A stretch of DNA of 51,365 bases from Candidatus Mediterraneibacter norfolkensis (GCA_019120615.1 DWUT01000300.1:1-51365), one strand, 5' to 3'; positions 40,737-50,146 are shown, counted from the stretch's first letter. Program-made: numbers and translations. Notes: generated by a model not told the origin, from the sequence alone.

Positions 40737-41480
40737 ATGAGCGAAGAAATGAGAGAAGAATTACAGACAAATGAAACCGCAGAGGCGGTTGAAAACACAT
40801 CCGCTGAAAACGAAACTGCGGAAACTGCATCCGGCGAGACAATGGCGGATTACGAAGAGCATTTTGACGACGCCAACCCCTGGAACAGGGTTCAGGAATA
40901 TATGGAGAAAAAAACTGTCCTTCCTGTTAAAGTCGAAGGCGTGGTAAACGGCGGAGTCATCGCTATGGTAGAGGGATTAAGAGGATTTGTTCCTGCTTCC
41001 AAGCTCTCCCTCTCCTACATCGAAGATCTTGAAACTTATCTTCTCAAAGATATTGAGGTACAGGTTATCGACGTGGATCAGGCAAACAACCGTCTTGTGC
41101 TCTCCGCGCGTGAGATCCTCAAAGAGAAAGAAAGAAAAGCACGCGAAGAGCAGATTGCAAACCTGAAAGTCGGAACTGTAATGAAAGGTACTGTTGAAAC
41201 ACTCCAGAATTACGGCGCATTCGTAAAGATGGAGAACGGACTTTCCGGACTGGTACACGTATCACAGATTTCACAGAAGCGTGTAAAACTTCCGTCTGAC
41301 GTTCTGAACGTAGGAGACGAAGTCAATGTGAAGGTCATCGGCATCAAAGACGGCAAGGTCAGCCTGAGCATGAAAGCCCTGGAAGAGACAAAGGATGAAC
41401 CCGAGGAGAAGGTTGTGATCCCGAAGAGCGAGAATATCGGGACGAACCTCGGAGATCTCTTCAAGAACCTGAAACTGTAA
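40737..41480 (+). CDS. S1 RNA-binding domain protein (two S1 repeats, acidic N-terminus)
   Basis: VLPVKVEGVVNGGVIAMVEGLRGFVPASKLS; GTVMKGTVETLQNYGAFVKMENGLSGLVHVSQIS. Confidence 0.88.
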   Translation: MSEEMREELQTNETAEAVENTSAENETAETASGETMADYEEHFDDANPWNRVQEYMEKKTVLPVKVEGVVNGGVIAMVEGLRGFVPASKLSLSYIEDLETYLLKDIEVQVIDVDQANNRLVLSAREILKEKERKAREEQIANLKVGTVMKGTVETLQNYGAFVKMENGLSGLVHVSQISQKRVKLPSDVLNVGDEVNVKVIGIKDGKVSLSMKALEETKDEPEEKVVIPKSENIGTNLGDLFKNLKL

Positions 41481-41643
41481 TTTCCCGGGACGGGATGTTA
41501 CAGGTACGCCGGAAGTATATATTGCTTTCAGGCCCGCTCCCGCTTGGAGAAGCAACGCAGCGGATACGCAGGGGCGTGAGGGATGCGCCGGAGGCGCTGT
41601 TCCCGGAAAATAGAAAGTGGAAGCGCAGAATTTGTACAAAAAC

Positions 41644-41686
41644 AGGGGAACGCTATTGTCATAAACCATTAGCGTTCCCCTTTCTA
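41644..41686 (+). terminator. Terminator downstream of S1 gene
   Basis: GGGGAACGCTA-loop-TAGCGTTCCCCTTTCT. Confidence 0.8.
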
Positions 41687-41705
41687 CTTTAAATCCGTAG
41701 AAATA

Positions 41706-41987
41706 TCAGGCAGTTGCTCCCGCCAGTATTTCTTCCAGCGCATTCTTACTGCTGGTATGACACCGGATCACATCTGCATTGCATCTGCCCGCCTCCTCTA
41801 CCGCACAGCGAACCATCTTATGAGAAACCGTATTGGTAAAGAGTACGATCAGATCCGGACTTCCGATCTGCTTACTCAGATTCGCCGACATCTGGGTAAA
41901 TACCTTTGCCTTGCATTTATACTGTTTACAGATTTTCTTATACTGACATACCATCCTGTCATGACCGCCTATGATAACAACACTCAT
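41706..41987 (-). CDS. DUF2325 domain-containing protein
   Basis: MSVVIIGGHDRMVCQYKKICKQYKCKAKVFTQM ... DLIVLFTNTVSHKMV. Confidence 0.8.
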   Translation of the reverse strand: MSVVIIGGHDRMVCQYKKICKQYKCKAKVFTQMSANLSKQIGSPDLIVLFTNTVSHKMVRCAVEEAGRCNADVIRCHTSSKNALEEILAGATA

Positions 41988-42200
41988 ATCAGACCTCCCG
42001 AATATTTTATCTGTTATATCGATCCTTTGGTTAGTTGTTTCTAACTTATGAATATATGATACATTAATTGAGAACGGATATCAATATTATTTATTGAGAT
42101 ATTTTATCATTCAGTCACCGGAAGTGGCAAGAGACATATTCCAGGACCGCAGAGAGCCCCGGGATTCCGGATCTTTTCCGGCTTCGACTTTTCGCCGTTG

Positions 42201-42229
42201 CAAAAAGGATCCTTCGCAGAAGGATCCTC
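42201..42229 (-). terminator. Terminator downstream of DUF3737 gene
   Basis: Reverse strand GGATCCTT-CTGCG-AAGGATCCTTTTTG. Confidence 0.75.
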
Positions 42230-42271
42230 CATACAATGTTTCTTTACTGTTTTTGTTTGCCTGAAAAGGCC

Positions 42272-43135
42272 TCAGGCACAGCTGCATACCTTTTTCTGTA
42301 CGTTTTCTCCGATCAGGATCTGTCCTTTTGCCTCCTTGTCATCCATGATGATCTCGTCTACGGCAGGCACACGGATCCATCCCGAGCGCGGATTCTTGAT
42401 ACTGAGAACCGGAGTTGTTACCTCCGCCTCAACTTCAGATTTCTCAAAGCAGAGGTCCGTGTCGATCATCTCACAGTTGATCAGCTTCAGATTCCTGCAA
42501 TAGCAGAATGGCTGAGTCCCGATAATCTTACAGTTGATCAGTGTCAGACCGTCTGAATACCATGCAAGATACTCCCCTTTCACAACGCTGTCCCTTACCG
42601 TAATATTCTTTCCGTGCCAGAAAGCATCCTTTGTATCAAATTTACAGTTTTCAAAAACCGCATCCCTGATATACTGGAAGGAATATTTTCCCTTGAACTC
42701 CACATCTGAGAAGCGAAGATTTTCTGATCTCATCATAAAATATTCGCTTTCTGCCTTCGTATTTTTCATCTCGATATTTCTTACGGACCAGCCGAATTCC
42801 GGAGAAAGGATATCGCAGTTGTCCACCACAGCGCTGCACTCCCGAAGCGCCTTGATTCCATGCATCTTTGTACCGGTGATCCGGATATTATCAGAATACC
42901 ACAGCGCTGCACGGCACAGTTCCGTCATCTCCGAATCTGAGATCACAAGTCCGTGATCATGCCAGAAGGGATAACGCAGATTACAGAATGTATTTTCCAC
43001 AACAATGTTACTGCTTTCTTTCAGGGCACTTTCACCGTCCGCCGGTCCGTCAAACGCACATCCTTTCAGGTGTACCCCCCTGCTTCCATAAAGCGCTCTT
43101 TCTTCATCAAATGTCTGACCTTCGATCATTTTCAT
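42272..43135 (-). CDS. DUF3737 family protein (pectate-lyase-like beta-helix repeats)
   Basis: SRGVHLKGCAFDGPADGESALKESSNIVVENTFCNLRYPFWHDHGL, repeated beta-helix coils. Confidence 0.85.
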   Translation of the reverse strand: MKMIEGQTFDEERALYGSRGVHLKGCAFDGPADGESALKESSNIVVENTFCNLRYPFWHDHGLVISDSEMTELCRAALWYSDNIRITGTKMHGIKALRECSAVVDNCDILSPEFGWSVRNIEMKNTKAESEYFMMRSENLRFSDVEFKGKYSFQYIRDAVFENCKFDTKDAFWHGKNITVRDSVVKGEYLAWYSDGLTLINCKIIGTQPFCYCRNLKLINCEMIDTDLCFEKSEVEAEVTTPVLSIKNPRSGWIRVPAVDEIIMDDKEAKGQILIGENVQKKVCSCA

Positions 43136-43152
43136 TATAAATTCCTCCTTCT

Positions 43153-43389
43153 TTATACAGCAATATTTTTACGGCTGATCTGATAAACAAGATAATCCAG
43201 ACAGTCGATCTTTTTTTCTTCTGCATGGACCCGTTCCAGAAGCTTTTTTCTGTGCTTTTCCAGGAGACGCAGCTGTCCGTTCACATCACTCTCATCACGG
43301 CATTTCATAAAATCTCTGATCACTTCCGGATCACATCCTGCGTCTCTCAGATTACAGATCAATGCCTCTTTCTTTTCACCTTCATGCAT
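43153..43389 (-). CDS. Small conserved-looking coiled-coil protein, function unknown
   Basis: MHEGEKKEALICNLRDAGCDPEVIRDFMKCRDESDVNGQLRLLEKHRKKLLERVHAEEKKIDCLDYLVYQI; start at internal ATG. Confidence 0.6.
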   Translation of the reverse strand: MHEGEKKEALICNLRDAGCDPEVIRDFMKCRDESDVNGQLRLLEKHRKKLLERVHAEEKKIDCLDYLVYQISRKNIAV

Positions 43390-43648
43390 TATTACACATC
43401 CTTTTCCACTCAACATTATAGCTCGCTGCACCTTCGACATCAAATGCCTGCAGCACATACTCAGCTATACCTTCCGGTAATACCAGATTTTCCGGAACTG
43501 TCCTCTCATTTATCCCTCTCTCTGATCACACTTTAGCACCGTTTGGAAAGAATAGCAATTATTTATATTTTATCAATTACCATAATTGAAAACTATACTT
43601 ATTCATGTTACAATGAGACTGTCAAACTAACTGAAAAGGAGGGGCATC

Positions 43649-44560
43649 ATGGAACTTCGTGTTCTTCAATACTTTCTTGCGGTGGCCAGAGAGCAGAGCA
43701 TTTCCAGAGCGGCGGAATCCCTTCACCTCTCTCAGCCCACTCTGTCCACACAGCTCAAACACCTGGAGGAGGAACTGGGGAAAACACTGATGATACGGGG
43801 AACCAAAGGTTCCCGGAAGATCGTACTGACCGAGGAAGGGATGATCCTCCGGAAACGCGCGGAAGAAATCCTTGATCTGGTAAGAAAAACAGAAAATGAG
43901 ATCACTCTTTCTGATGACTCGGTTGTCGGAGATGTGTATATAGGTGCAGGCGAAACAGATATGATCCGTCTTGTGGCAAGGACAGCACAGGCTATGAACG
44001 AAGAATATCCTGATATCCATTATCATATTTCCAGCGGAAATACCGCTTTCGTCATGGAACAGCTGGATAAGGGACTCATAGATTTCGGAATCCTCTATGA
44101 TTCTGTTGATCTGTCCAAGTATGACTCTGTAAAGATACCGGAATCTGACGTCTGGGGCGTACTCATGCGCAGGGACGCACCTCTTGCCAGCAAGGAGGTG
44201 ATAACGCCCGAGGATCTGTGGGACAAGCCTCTGATACTCTCCCAACAGGAAAATCAGAAAAGCGAACTGGCAGTATGGATGCGCCATGATCTCTCAAAAC
44301 TAAACGTTGTCGCCACATACAATCTGATCTTTAATGGTTCTCTGTTCGTGGACGAAGGGATGGGCTATGCCGTCTGCTTTGACAAACTGATCAATGTATC
44401 AGGTGATTCCACGCTCTGCTTTCGCCCCCTGAGCCCTGAACTGAAGGCTGCCCCCTATCTTGTATGGAAAAAATATCAGATCTTCTCAAAAGCATCTGAA
44501 AAATTTATGGAATATTTCCTGAAATACTTGAAGAAAGAAACAGACTCCCGCCCGGCATGA
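43649..44560 (+). CDS. LysR family transcriptional regulator
   Basis: MELRVLQYFLAVAREQSISRAAESLHLSQPTLSTQLKHLEEELGKTL HTH. Confidence 0.93.
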   Translation: MELRVLQYFLAVAREQSISRAAESLHLSQPTLSTQLKHLEEELGKTLMIRGTKGSRKIVLTEEGMILRKRAEEILDLVRKTENEITLSDDSVVGDVYIGAGETDMIRLVARTAQAMNEEYPDIHYHISSGNTAFVMEQLDKGLIDFGILYDSVDLSKYDSVKIPESDVWGVLMRRDAPLASKEVITPEDLWDKPLILSQQENQKSELAVWMRHDLSKLNVVATYNLIFNGSLFVDEGMGYAVCFDKLINVSGDSTLCFRPLSPELKAAPYLVWKKYQIFSKASEKFMEYFLKYLKKETDSRPA

Positions 44561-44588
44561 TCTGCCCTGCGGGAGTCTGTTTCTTTTT
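44534..44588. terminator. Bidirectional terminator overlapping LysR 3' end
   Basis: Perfect 17-bp arms AAAGAAACAGACTCCCG (44534-44550)/CGGGAGTCTGTTTCTTT (44570-44586). Confidence 0.85.
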
Positions 44589-44664
44589 CTGTTTTACTCT
44601 GTGTTTTCTTTTTATTTCAAATATTTTGCTGATCTGAAGTACTATATACTTTGTCACGCTCTTC

Positions 44665-45426
44665 TCAGGGACATACTTTTTTTTCTATCTGTGCTTTTGT
44701 CGTCAGAATAAATTCTGCAAGTTTCTCTATTCTTTCATCATCCATCCGGCTCACCGGAGCAGATATACTGAACGCATATCGCACCCGCCCCGTATAATCC
44801 CTGAGATCTACCGCAATACAGCGCACTCCGCTCTCATTTTCCTCATTATCCAGAGCATATCCCCGCTTTCTTACCTCATCAAGTTCCCTGCAGAACGCCC
44901 CATAATCCGTTATTGTATGGGATGTCAGCGGAGTGATACTGCTGCTTTTCCAGATTGCCTCCACTTCTCTCCTCTCCAGATCAGCAGCAATCGCTTTTCC
45001 GACCCCGGAACAGTACAGCGGTATCCTGCTTCCTATCCTCGATACCATCTGTATCCCGTTTCTCGGGCATTCCACTTTGTCGATATATACCGCTTCCGTC
45101 CCTTCTCTCTCCACAAAGTGCACCGTCTCCTCCGCCTGTTCCATCAGGGTTCTGAGATACGGGCGTACCACATCCACGATATCTATATTTCCCATGATCC
45201 TGCCCGCCATATCCACAAGCTTCAGCGACGGTTCGTATTTTCCGCTTGTCTCGTTCTGTCTCGCATATCCCATATAGATAAGAGAATTCAGGACACGGTG
45301 AGCAGTGCTTTTGTTCAGCTTCAGTTCTTCACTGACCTCCATCAGACCTGCTCCTCCGCTTTCCACCAGAAATTCCAACGCTCCGAAAAGTCTGTCCGCA
45401 ACCTGGATCGGATTTTTTTCTTCCAT
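44665..45426 (-). CDS. IclR family transcriptional regulator, KdgR-like by context
   Basis: NPIQVADRLFGALEFLVESGGAGLMEVSEELKLNKSTAHRVLNSLIYMGYARQ wHTH; divergent from kdgA/kdgK. Confidence 0.88.
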   Translation of the reverse strand: MEEKNPIQVADRLFGALEFLVESGGAGLMEVSEELKLNKSTAHRVLNSLIYMGYARQNETSGKYEPSLKLVDMAGRIMGNIDIVDVVRPYLRTLMEQAEETVHFVEREGTEAVYIDKVECPRNGIQMVSRIGSRIPLYCSGVGKAIAADLERREVEAIWKSSSITPLTSHTITDYGAFCRELDEVRKRGYALDNEENESGVRCIAVDLRDYTGRVRYAFSISAPVSRMDDERIEKLAEFILTTKAQIEKKVCP

Positions 45427-45459
45427 AAATAATTATTTCCTCCGTAATGCGCATCAATA

Positions 45460-45476
45460 GTTTCATATTATGAAAC
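45460..45476. promoter_or_regulatory. Putative IclR/KdgR operator
   Basis: Perfect 17-nt palindrome GTTTCATAtTATGAAAC in the divergent intergenic region. Confidence 0.65.
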
Positions 45477-45558
45477 ATATATTATCACAATCTGAACATC
45501 GAATCAATCCCCTGAAATAAACCAAAAAATCGTGCGAAAAAATAAAAAAATTGTAGTC

Positions 45559-45586
45559 TTGACTTTTCTCTTGCCAGGAGTATACT
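45559..45586 (+). promoter_or_regulatory. kdgA promoter
   Basis: TTGACT (45559-45564), 16-bp spacer, TATACT (45581-45586), preceded by A-rich tract. Confidence 0.65.
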
Positions 45587-45652
45587 GATAGTTAGATAGA
45601 TCACATTGCAAAACTTGATTCCACATTATGAAACTTTAAGGAGAGGTAAAAG

Positions 45653-46294
45653 ATGAACGAAGTTTTAAAACAGATTGAAGAGATCGGTATTGTTCCTGTC
45701 GTTGTTCTGAATGATGCAAAAGATGCAGAGCCGCTTGCACAGGCACTGTGTGACGGCGGGCTTCCCTGCGCGGAGGTGACCTTCCGTACGGATGCTACCG
45801 AGGAATCTATCCGCATCATGACAGAGAAATTCCCGAACATGCTGGTAGGCGCAGGAACTGTCCTCACTACAGAGCAGGTGGACCGCGCGGTAGCCGCCGG
45901 AGCCAAATTCATCGTAAGCCCGGGACTTAACCCGAAGGTTGTCAGATACTGTGTTGAGAAAGGAATCCTCATCACACCGGGCTGCGCAAATCCCAGCGAT
46001 GTTGAGCAGGCCATCGAGAATGGACTTGAAGTCGTAAAATTCTTCCCTGCTGAGCAGGCAGGCGGACTTGCCTATATCAAAGCTATCGCCGCTCCTTATG
46101 TAGGAATAAAATTCATGCCTACAGGCGGGATCAATCCGAAGAATGTAAGAGATTATCTCGCATATGACAGAATCCTTGCATGCGGCGGAAGCTGGATGGT
46201 AAAAGGTGATCTTGTAAAAGCCGGCGAATTTGATAAGATCAGAGACCTTGTCAAAGAGGCGGTAGAAATCGTAAAGGAAAGCAGAGGTAAATAA
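45653..46294 (+). CDS. kdgA: KHG/KDPG aldolase
   Basis: IGIVPVVVLNDAKDAEPLAQALCDGGLPCAEVTFRTDAT, VGAGTVLT, KFFPAEQAGG. Confidence 0.93.
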   Translation: MNEVLKQIEEIGIVPVVVLNDAKDAEPLAQALCDGGLPCAEVTFRTDATEESIRIMTEKFPNMLVGAGTVLTTEQVDRAVAAGAKFIVSPGLNPKVVRYCVEKGILITPGCANPSDVEQAIENGLEVVKFFPAEQAGGLAYIKAIAAPYVGIKFMPTGGINPKNVRDYLAYDRILACGGSWMVKGDLVKAGEFDKIRDLVKEAVEIVKESRGK

Positions 46295-46296
46295 TA

Positions 46297-47322
46297 ATGG
46301 CAAAAAAAGTAGTTACATTTGGCGAGATCATGCTGCGTCTCGCACCGGAAGGATATTATCGTTTTGTACAGGCTGATACATTCGGCGCAACTTACGGCGG
46401 CGGCGAGGCGAACGTAGCCGTATCACTCGCAAACTACGGATTCGACGCAAAATTTGTCACAAAACTCCCGAAACATGAGATCGGACAGGCTGCTGTCAAT
46501 TCTCTGAGAAAATACGGTGTGGACACTTCCTTCATCGCACGCGGCGGCGACAGAGTCGGAATCTATTTCCTGGAAAAGGGTGCTTCCCAGCGTCCTTCCA
46601 AAGTAATTTATGACCGTGCGGGCTCTTCCATCGCGACAGTATCCAGAGATGACTTCAACTGGAAAGAGATCTTTGATGGAGTTGAATGGTTCCATTTCAC
46701 AGGGATCACACCGGCGTTGGGTGATGAAGTTGCCGAGATCTGCCTGGATGCATGCAAGGCTGCAAAAGAAGCCGGGATCACAGTATCCTGCGACCTGAAC
46801 TACCGCAACAGACTGTGGTCAAAAGAGAAAGCCGGTCAGGTAATGGGCGAGCTCTGTAAATATGTTGACGTCTGCATCGCAAACGAGGAGGATGCCGCTG
46901 ACGTATTCGGCATCAAGGCTGCAGACACAGACGTAACAAAGGGAGAGGTAAACCGCGAGGGATACAAGGATGTTGCAAAACAGCTTGCGGACCGCTTTGG
47001 ATTCTCCAAAGTAGCGATCACACTCCGCGAGTCCCTCTCCGCAAACGACAACAAATGGTCAGCTATGCTGTATGATGGAAATGATTTCTTCTTCAGCAAA
47101 AAATATACAATGCATATCGTAGACCGTGTAGGCGGCGGCGACAGCTTCGGAGGCGGACTGATCTGCGCCTGCTTAAACGGTTATGATTCTCAGAACACGA
47201 TCGAGTTTGCTGTGGCGGCTTCCTGCCTGAAACACTCGATCGAGGGAGATTTCAACATGGTATCTATGGACGAAGTCTTAAAGCTCGCCGGCGGCGACGC
47301 GTCCGGACGCGTTCAGAGATAA
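46297..47322 (+). CDS. kdgK: 2-keto-3-deoxygluconate kinase (PfkB family)
   Basis: GEIMLRLAPEGYYRFVQADTFGATYGGGEANVAVSLANYG; DRVGGGDSFGGGLI. Confidence 0.9.
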   Translation: MAKKVVTFGEIMLRLAPEGYYRFVQADTFGATYGGGEANVAVSLANYGFDAKFVTKLPKHEIGQAAVNSLRKYGVDTSFIARGGDRVGIYFLEKGASQRPSKVIYDRAGSSIATVSRDDFNWKEIFDGVEWFHFTGITPALGDEVAEICLDACKAAKEAGITVSCDLNYRNRLWSKEKAGQVMGELCKYVDVCIANEEDAADVFGIKAADTDVTKGEVNREGYKDVAKQLADRFGFSKVAITLRESLSANDNKWSAMLYDGNDFFFSKKYTMHIVDRVGGGDSFGGGLICACLNGYDSQNTIEFAVAASCLKHSIEGDFNMVSMDEVLKLAGGDASGRVQR

Positions 47323-47439
47323 TCAAATCAGATGACGCAAAAACCATATATAGATCCAAGCCTTAAAAAAGGGGATGCTTTCTGCCATGTAGCATCCCCA
47401 CAATTATATCCGGAAATATTCTTAAAGGAGGTATATCTT

Positions 47440-48462
47440 ATGAGCAAATCCTTTGATCTTCTTTCACTCGGCGAAGTTCTTCTCCGTCTCTCTCCTCCGG
47501 GAAATGAGCGTCTCGTCCGAGGCGGCACGCTCCAGGAACAGGTCGGCGGCGCGGAACTCAATGTCGTATCCGGCGTCTCTCTTCTGGGACTGCGGACCGG
47601 GATCATCTCAAAGCTTCCCGCAAACGATATCGGTACATACGCAAAGAACCAGATCCGTTTCTGCGGGGTGAGCGACGACTATCTTGTCTATGATTCTTCC
47701 GAGGACGCCCGTCTCGGCATCTACTACTATGAAAACGGCGCATATCCGCGAAAACCGGGCGTTGTCTATGACAGACGGCATTCCAGTATCAACACGATCT
47801 CAGTGGAAGATTTCGAGGACTCTCTTTTTACTTCCACCAGATGCTTTCACACAAGCGGGATCACACTCGCTCTGAGTCCCGAGTGCCGCAGGACCGGTAT
47901 GGAAATGATCCGGAGGTTCAAAGAAGGCGGCGCGCTCATTTCTTTTGATGTAAATTTCCGCGGCAACCTGTGGACCGGCGACGAGGCAAGAGAATGTATC
48001 GAGCAGATCCTTCCCTATGTAGATATCTTCTTCTGTTCTGAGGAAACCGCCCGACTCACATTCCTGAAAAAAGGCGATGCAAAGAGCATCATGAAGAGCT
48101 TTACGGAAGACTATCCGATCTCCATCGTGGCCTCCACCCAGCGTATAGTGCACAGCCCGAAGATCCATACTTTTGGTTCCATCATCTATGACGCCCGCAG
48201 CGATCATTTCTATGAAGAGGAACCCTACCGGAACATCGAGGTGGTGGACCGGATCGGAAGCGGAGACGCCTATGTATCCGGCGTTCTCTTCGGACTCCTC
48301 TCCGACCCGGACAACTGTCAGAGAGCGCTCGAGATCGGCAACGCCACCAGCGCTGTAAAAAATACGATCCCGGGAGACCTTCCCTCCTCCGGCCTGAGAG
48401 AAATTGAAAATGTGATCCGTTCTCACAAGAGCACGGGGCCTCAGCCTGAAATGTCGCGGTAG
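47440..48462 (+). CDS. Second PfkB-family sugar kinase, paralogous to kdgK
   Basis: LGEVLLRLSPPGNERLVRGGTLQEQVGGAELNVVSGVSLLGL; DRIGSGDAYVSG; AAAGGAGG RBS upstream of the ATG at 47440. Confidence 0.88.
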   Translation: MSKSFDLLSLGEVLLRLSPPGNERLVRGGTLQEQVGGAELNVVSGVSLLGLRTGIISKLPANDIGTYAKNQIRFCGVSDDYLVYDSSEDARLGIYYYENGAYPRKPGVVYDRRHSSINTISVEDFEDSLFTSTRCFHTSGITLALSPECRRTGMEMIRRFKEGGALISFDVNFRGNLWTGDEARECIEQILPYVDIFFCSEETARLTFLKKGDAKSIMKSFTEDYPISIVASTQRIVHSPKIHTFGSIIYDARSDHFYEEEPYRNIEVVDRIGSGDAYVSGVLFGLLSDPDNCQRALEIGNATSAVKNTIPGDLPSSGLREIENVIRSHKSTGPQPEMSR

Positions 48463-48583
48463 ACAGGATCCTATTTCAAAAGAATCGTGCTACTTTAAGG
48501 CAATCCCGTCATTGCTCAGATTTTACTTTTGATCTAAAATAATATACAAAGAATACTCTCATTAATGAGAAGGAGGTAAAACG

Positions 48584-49987
48584 ATGAAACAATTTATACA
48601 TGAAGATTTCCTTCTGAACACTGAGACAGGACGACAGCTCTATCACGAAGCGGCGGAAAATCTTCCTATTCTGGATTTCCACAACCATCTGAATCCGAAA
48701 GAGATCCTGGATGACAAGCGTTTCTCCACGATCACGGAAGCATGGCTGGGCGGCGATCATTATAAATGGCGCGCCATGCGGGCTCACGGAATACCTGAAG
48801 AGCTTGTCACAGGCTCCGGTGATCCCCATGACAAATTCAACGCATGGGCTGAAACTGTACAGAATGCATTTGGAAACCCGCTATACCACTGGACTCATCT
48901 GGAGCTGGCGCGGTATTTCCATATCTACGATACGCTTTCTCCCTCCACTTCCGATAAGATCTGGGCAGAGTGCAATCGCCAGCTCGCTGATCCGGACTTC
49001 TCGGCCCGGGGCCTGCCGAAAAAACAAAACGTGTGTATTCTCTGTACTACCGATGATCCTATGGACGATCTTGCCGCACATCGCAGTTTAAAAGAACTCG
49101 GGATCGGCTTTGGGGTCTATCCTACATTTCGTCCGGAGAAAGCGATGGCGATCGACAAACCGGATTTTACAGACTACATCAACAATGCTGCTGATAAATA
49201 CGGAAAGTCCATCACCGCGCTCTCTGACCTACTCGATCTTCTGAAGGAACGTCTGGACTACTTCTGCTCCTGCGGATGCCGTATCACGGACCACAGCCTG
49301 GAAGGTGATTTCTACCGTCCTGCTACATATGAGGAGGCAGACGCTATCTTTAAGAAACGCATGAAAGGCATAATGCCGTCAAATGAAGAAGGGGCACAGT
49401 ACCGAGCATACATCCTGACAGAACTCGGAAAAGAATACTGCAGGCGGGATCTTGTCATGCAGCTTCATATCGGAGCGATCCGGAACAATTCCACACGCCT
49501 GTTTGAGAAGCTGGGGCCGGATACCGGACTTGACAGCCTCAACGATTTCTGCTTCGCACCACAGATTGCTTCCCTTCTCGACGCAATGGACAGGACCGAC
49601 GAACTGCCGAAGACAGTCCTTTACTATCTCAATCCAAAAGATGCGGATATGCTCGCTGCAATGGCAGGAAACTTCCAGAGCAACTCAAAAGGATACCGGG
49701 GAAAAGTACAGCTCGGAAGCGCATGGTGGTTCTGCGATCACAAGTATGGCATGGAACAGCAGCTGGAGACACTTGCCCACACCGGTCTACTCTCCACATT
49801 TATCGGAATGCTGACAGATTCCCGCAGTTTCCTCTCCTTCCCGAGACATGAATACTTCCGCCGCATTCTCTGTGAGTATGTGGGAAGAAAGGTCGACAAC
49901 GGTGAGTATCCTAAAGATATGGATTACTTAAAACAGATGATCTCAGGGATCTGCTATTACAATGCAGAGAAGTTCCTGAACTTCTGA
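48584..49987 (+). CDS. uxaC: Glucuronate (uronate) isomerase
   Basis: LPILDFHNHLNPKEILDDKRFSTITEAWLGGDHYKWRAMRAHGI; MQLHIGAIRNNSTRLFEKLGPDTG. Confidence 0.96.
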   Translation: MKQFIHEDFLLNTETGRQLYHEAAENLPILDFHNHLNPKEILDDKRFSTITEAWLGGDHYKWRAMRAHGIPEELVTGSGDPHDKFNAWAETVQNAFGNPLYHWTHLELARYFHIYDTLSPSTSDKIWAECNRQLADPDFSARGLPKKQNVCILCTTDDPMDDLAAHRSLKELGIGFGVYPTFRPEKAMAIDKPDFTDYINNAADKYGKSITALSDLLDLLKERLDYFCSCGCRITDHSLEGDFYRPATYEEADAIFKKRMKGIMPSNEEGAQYRAYILTELGKEYCRRDLVMQLHIGAIRNNSTRLFEKLGPDTGLDSLNDFCFAPQIASLLDAMDRTDELPKTVLYYLNPKDADMLAAMAGNFQSNSKGYRGKVQLGSAWWFCDHKYGMEQQLETLAHTGLLSTFIGMLTDSRSFLSFPRHEYFRRILCEYVGRKVDNGEYPKDMDYLKQMISGICYYNAEKFLNF

Positions 49988-50000
49988 TTATAAATAATTT

Positions 50001-50046
50001 AACAGAATGGCCCCGTTCTGATCCGCGGTCATTCTGTTTTTCATTT
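50001..50046 (+). terminator. uxaC terminator
   Basis: AACAGAATGGCC-loop-GGTCATTCTGTTTTT. Confidence 0.75.
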
Positions 50047-50146
50047 TTGCTCCTTTTTCTTCCTTTTATCCCGAAAACGTTGTTTTTTCCAGAATCCGAA
50101 AGTATAATGATCTTTATATGAGGAAATACGGAAAGAGGAATCAGAC

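Noticed and set aside
41495-41692. 65-aa ORF after the S1 gene as a real CDS
   Set aside because: No convincing RBS and it runs through the terminator hairpin; kept only as a possible non-coding or remnant segment.
45524-45550. A-tracts upstream of kdgA as phased intrinsic bend
   Set aside because: Spacing between tract centres (about 13 and 7.5 nt) is not helical phasing; UP-element role is more plausible.
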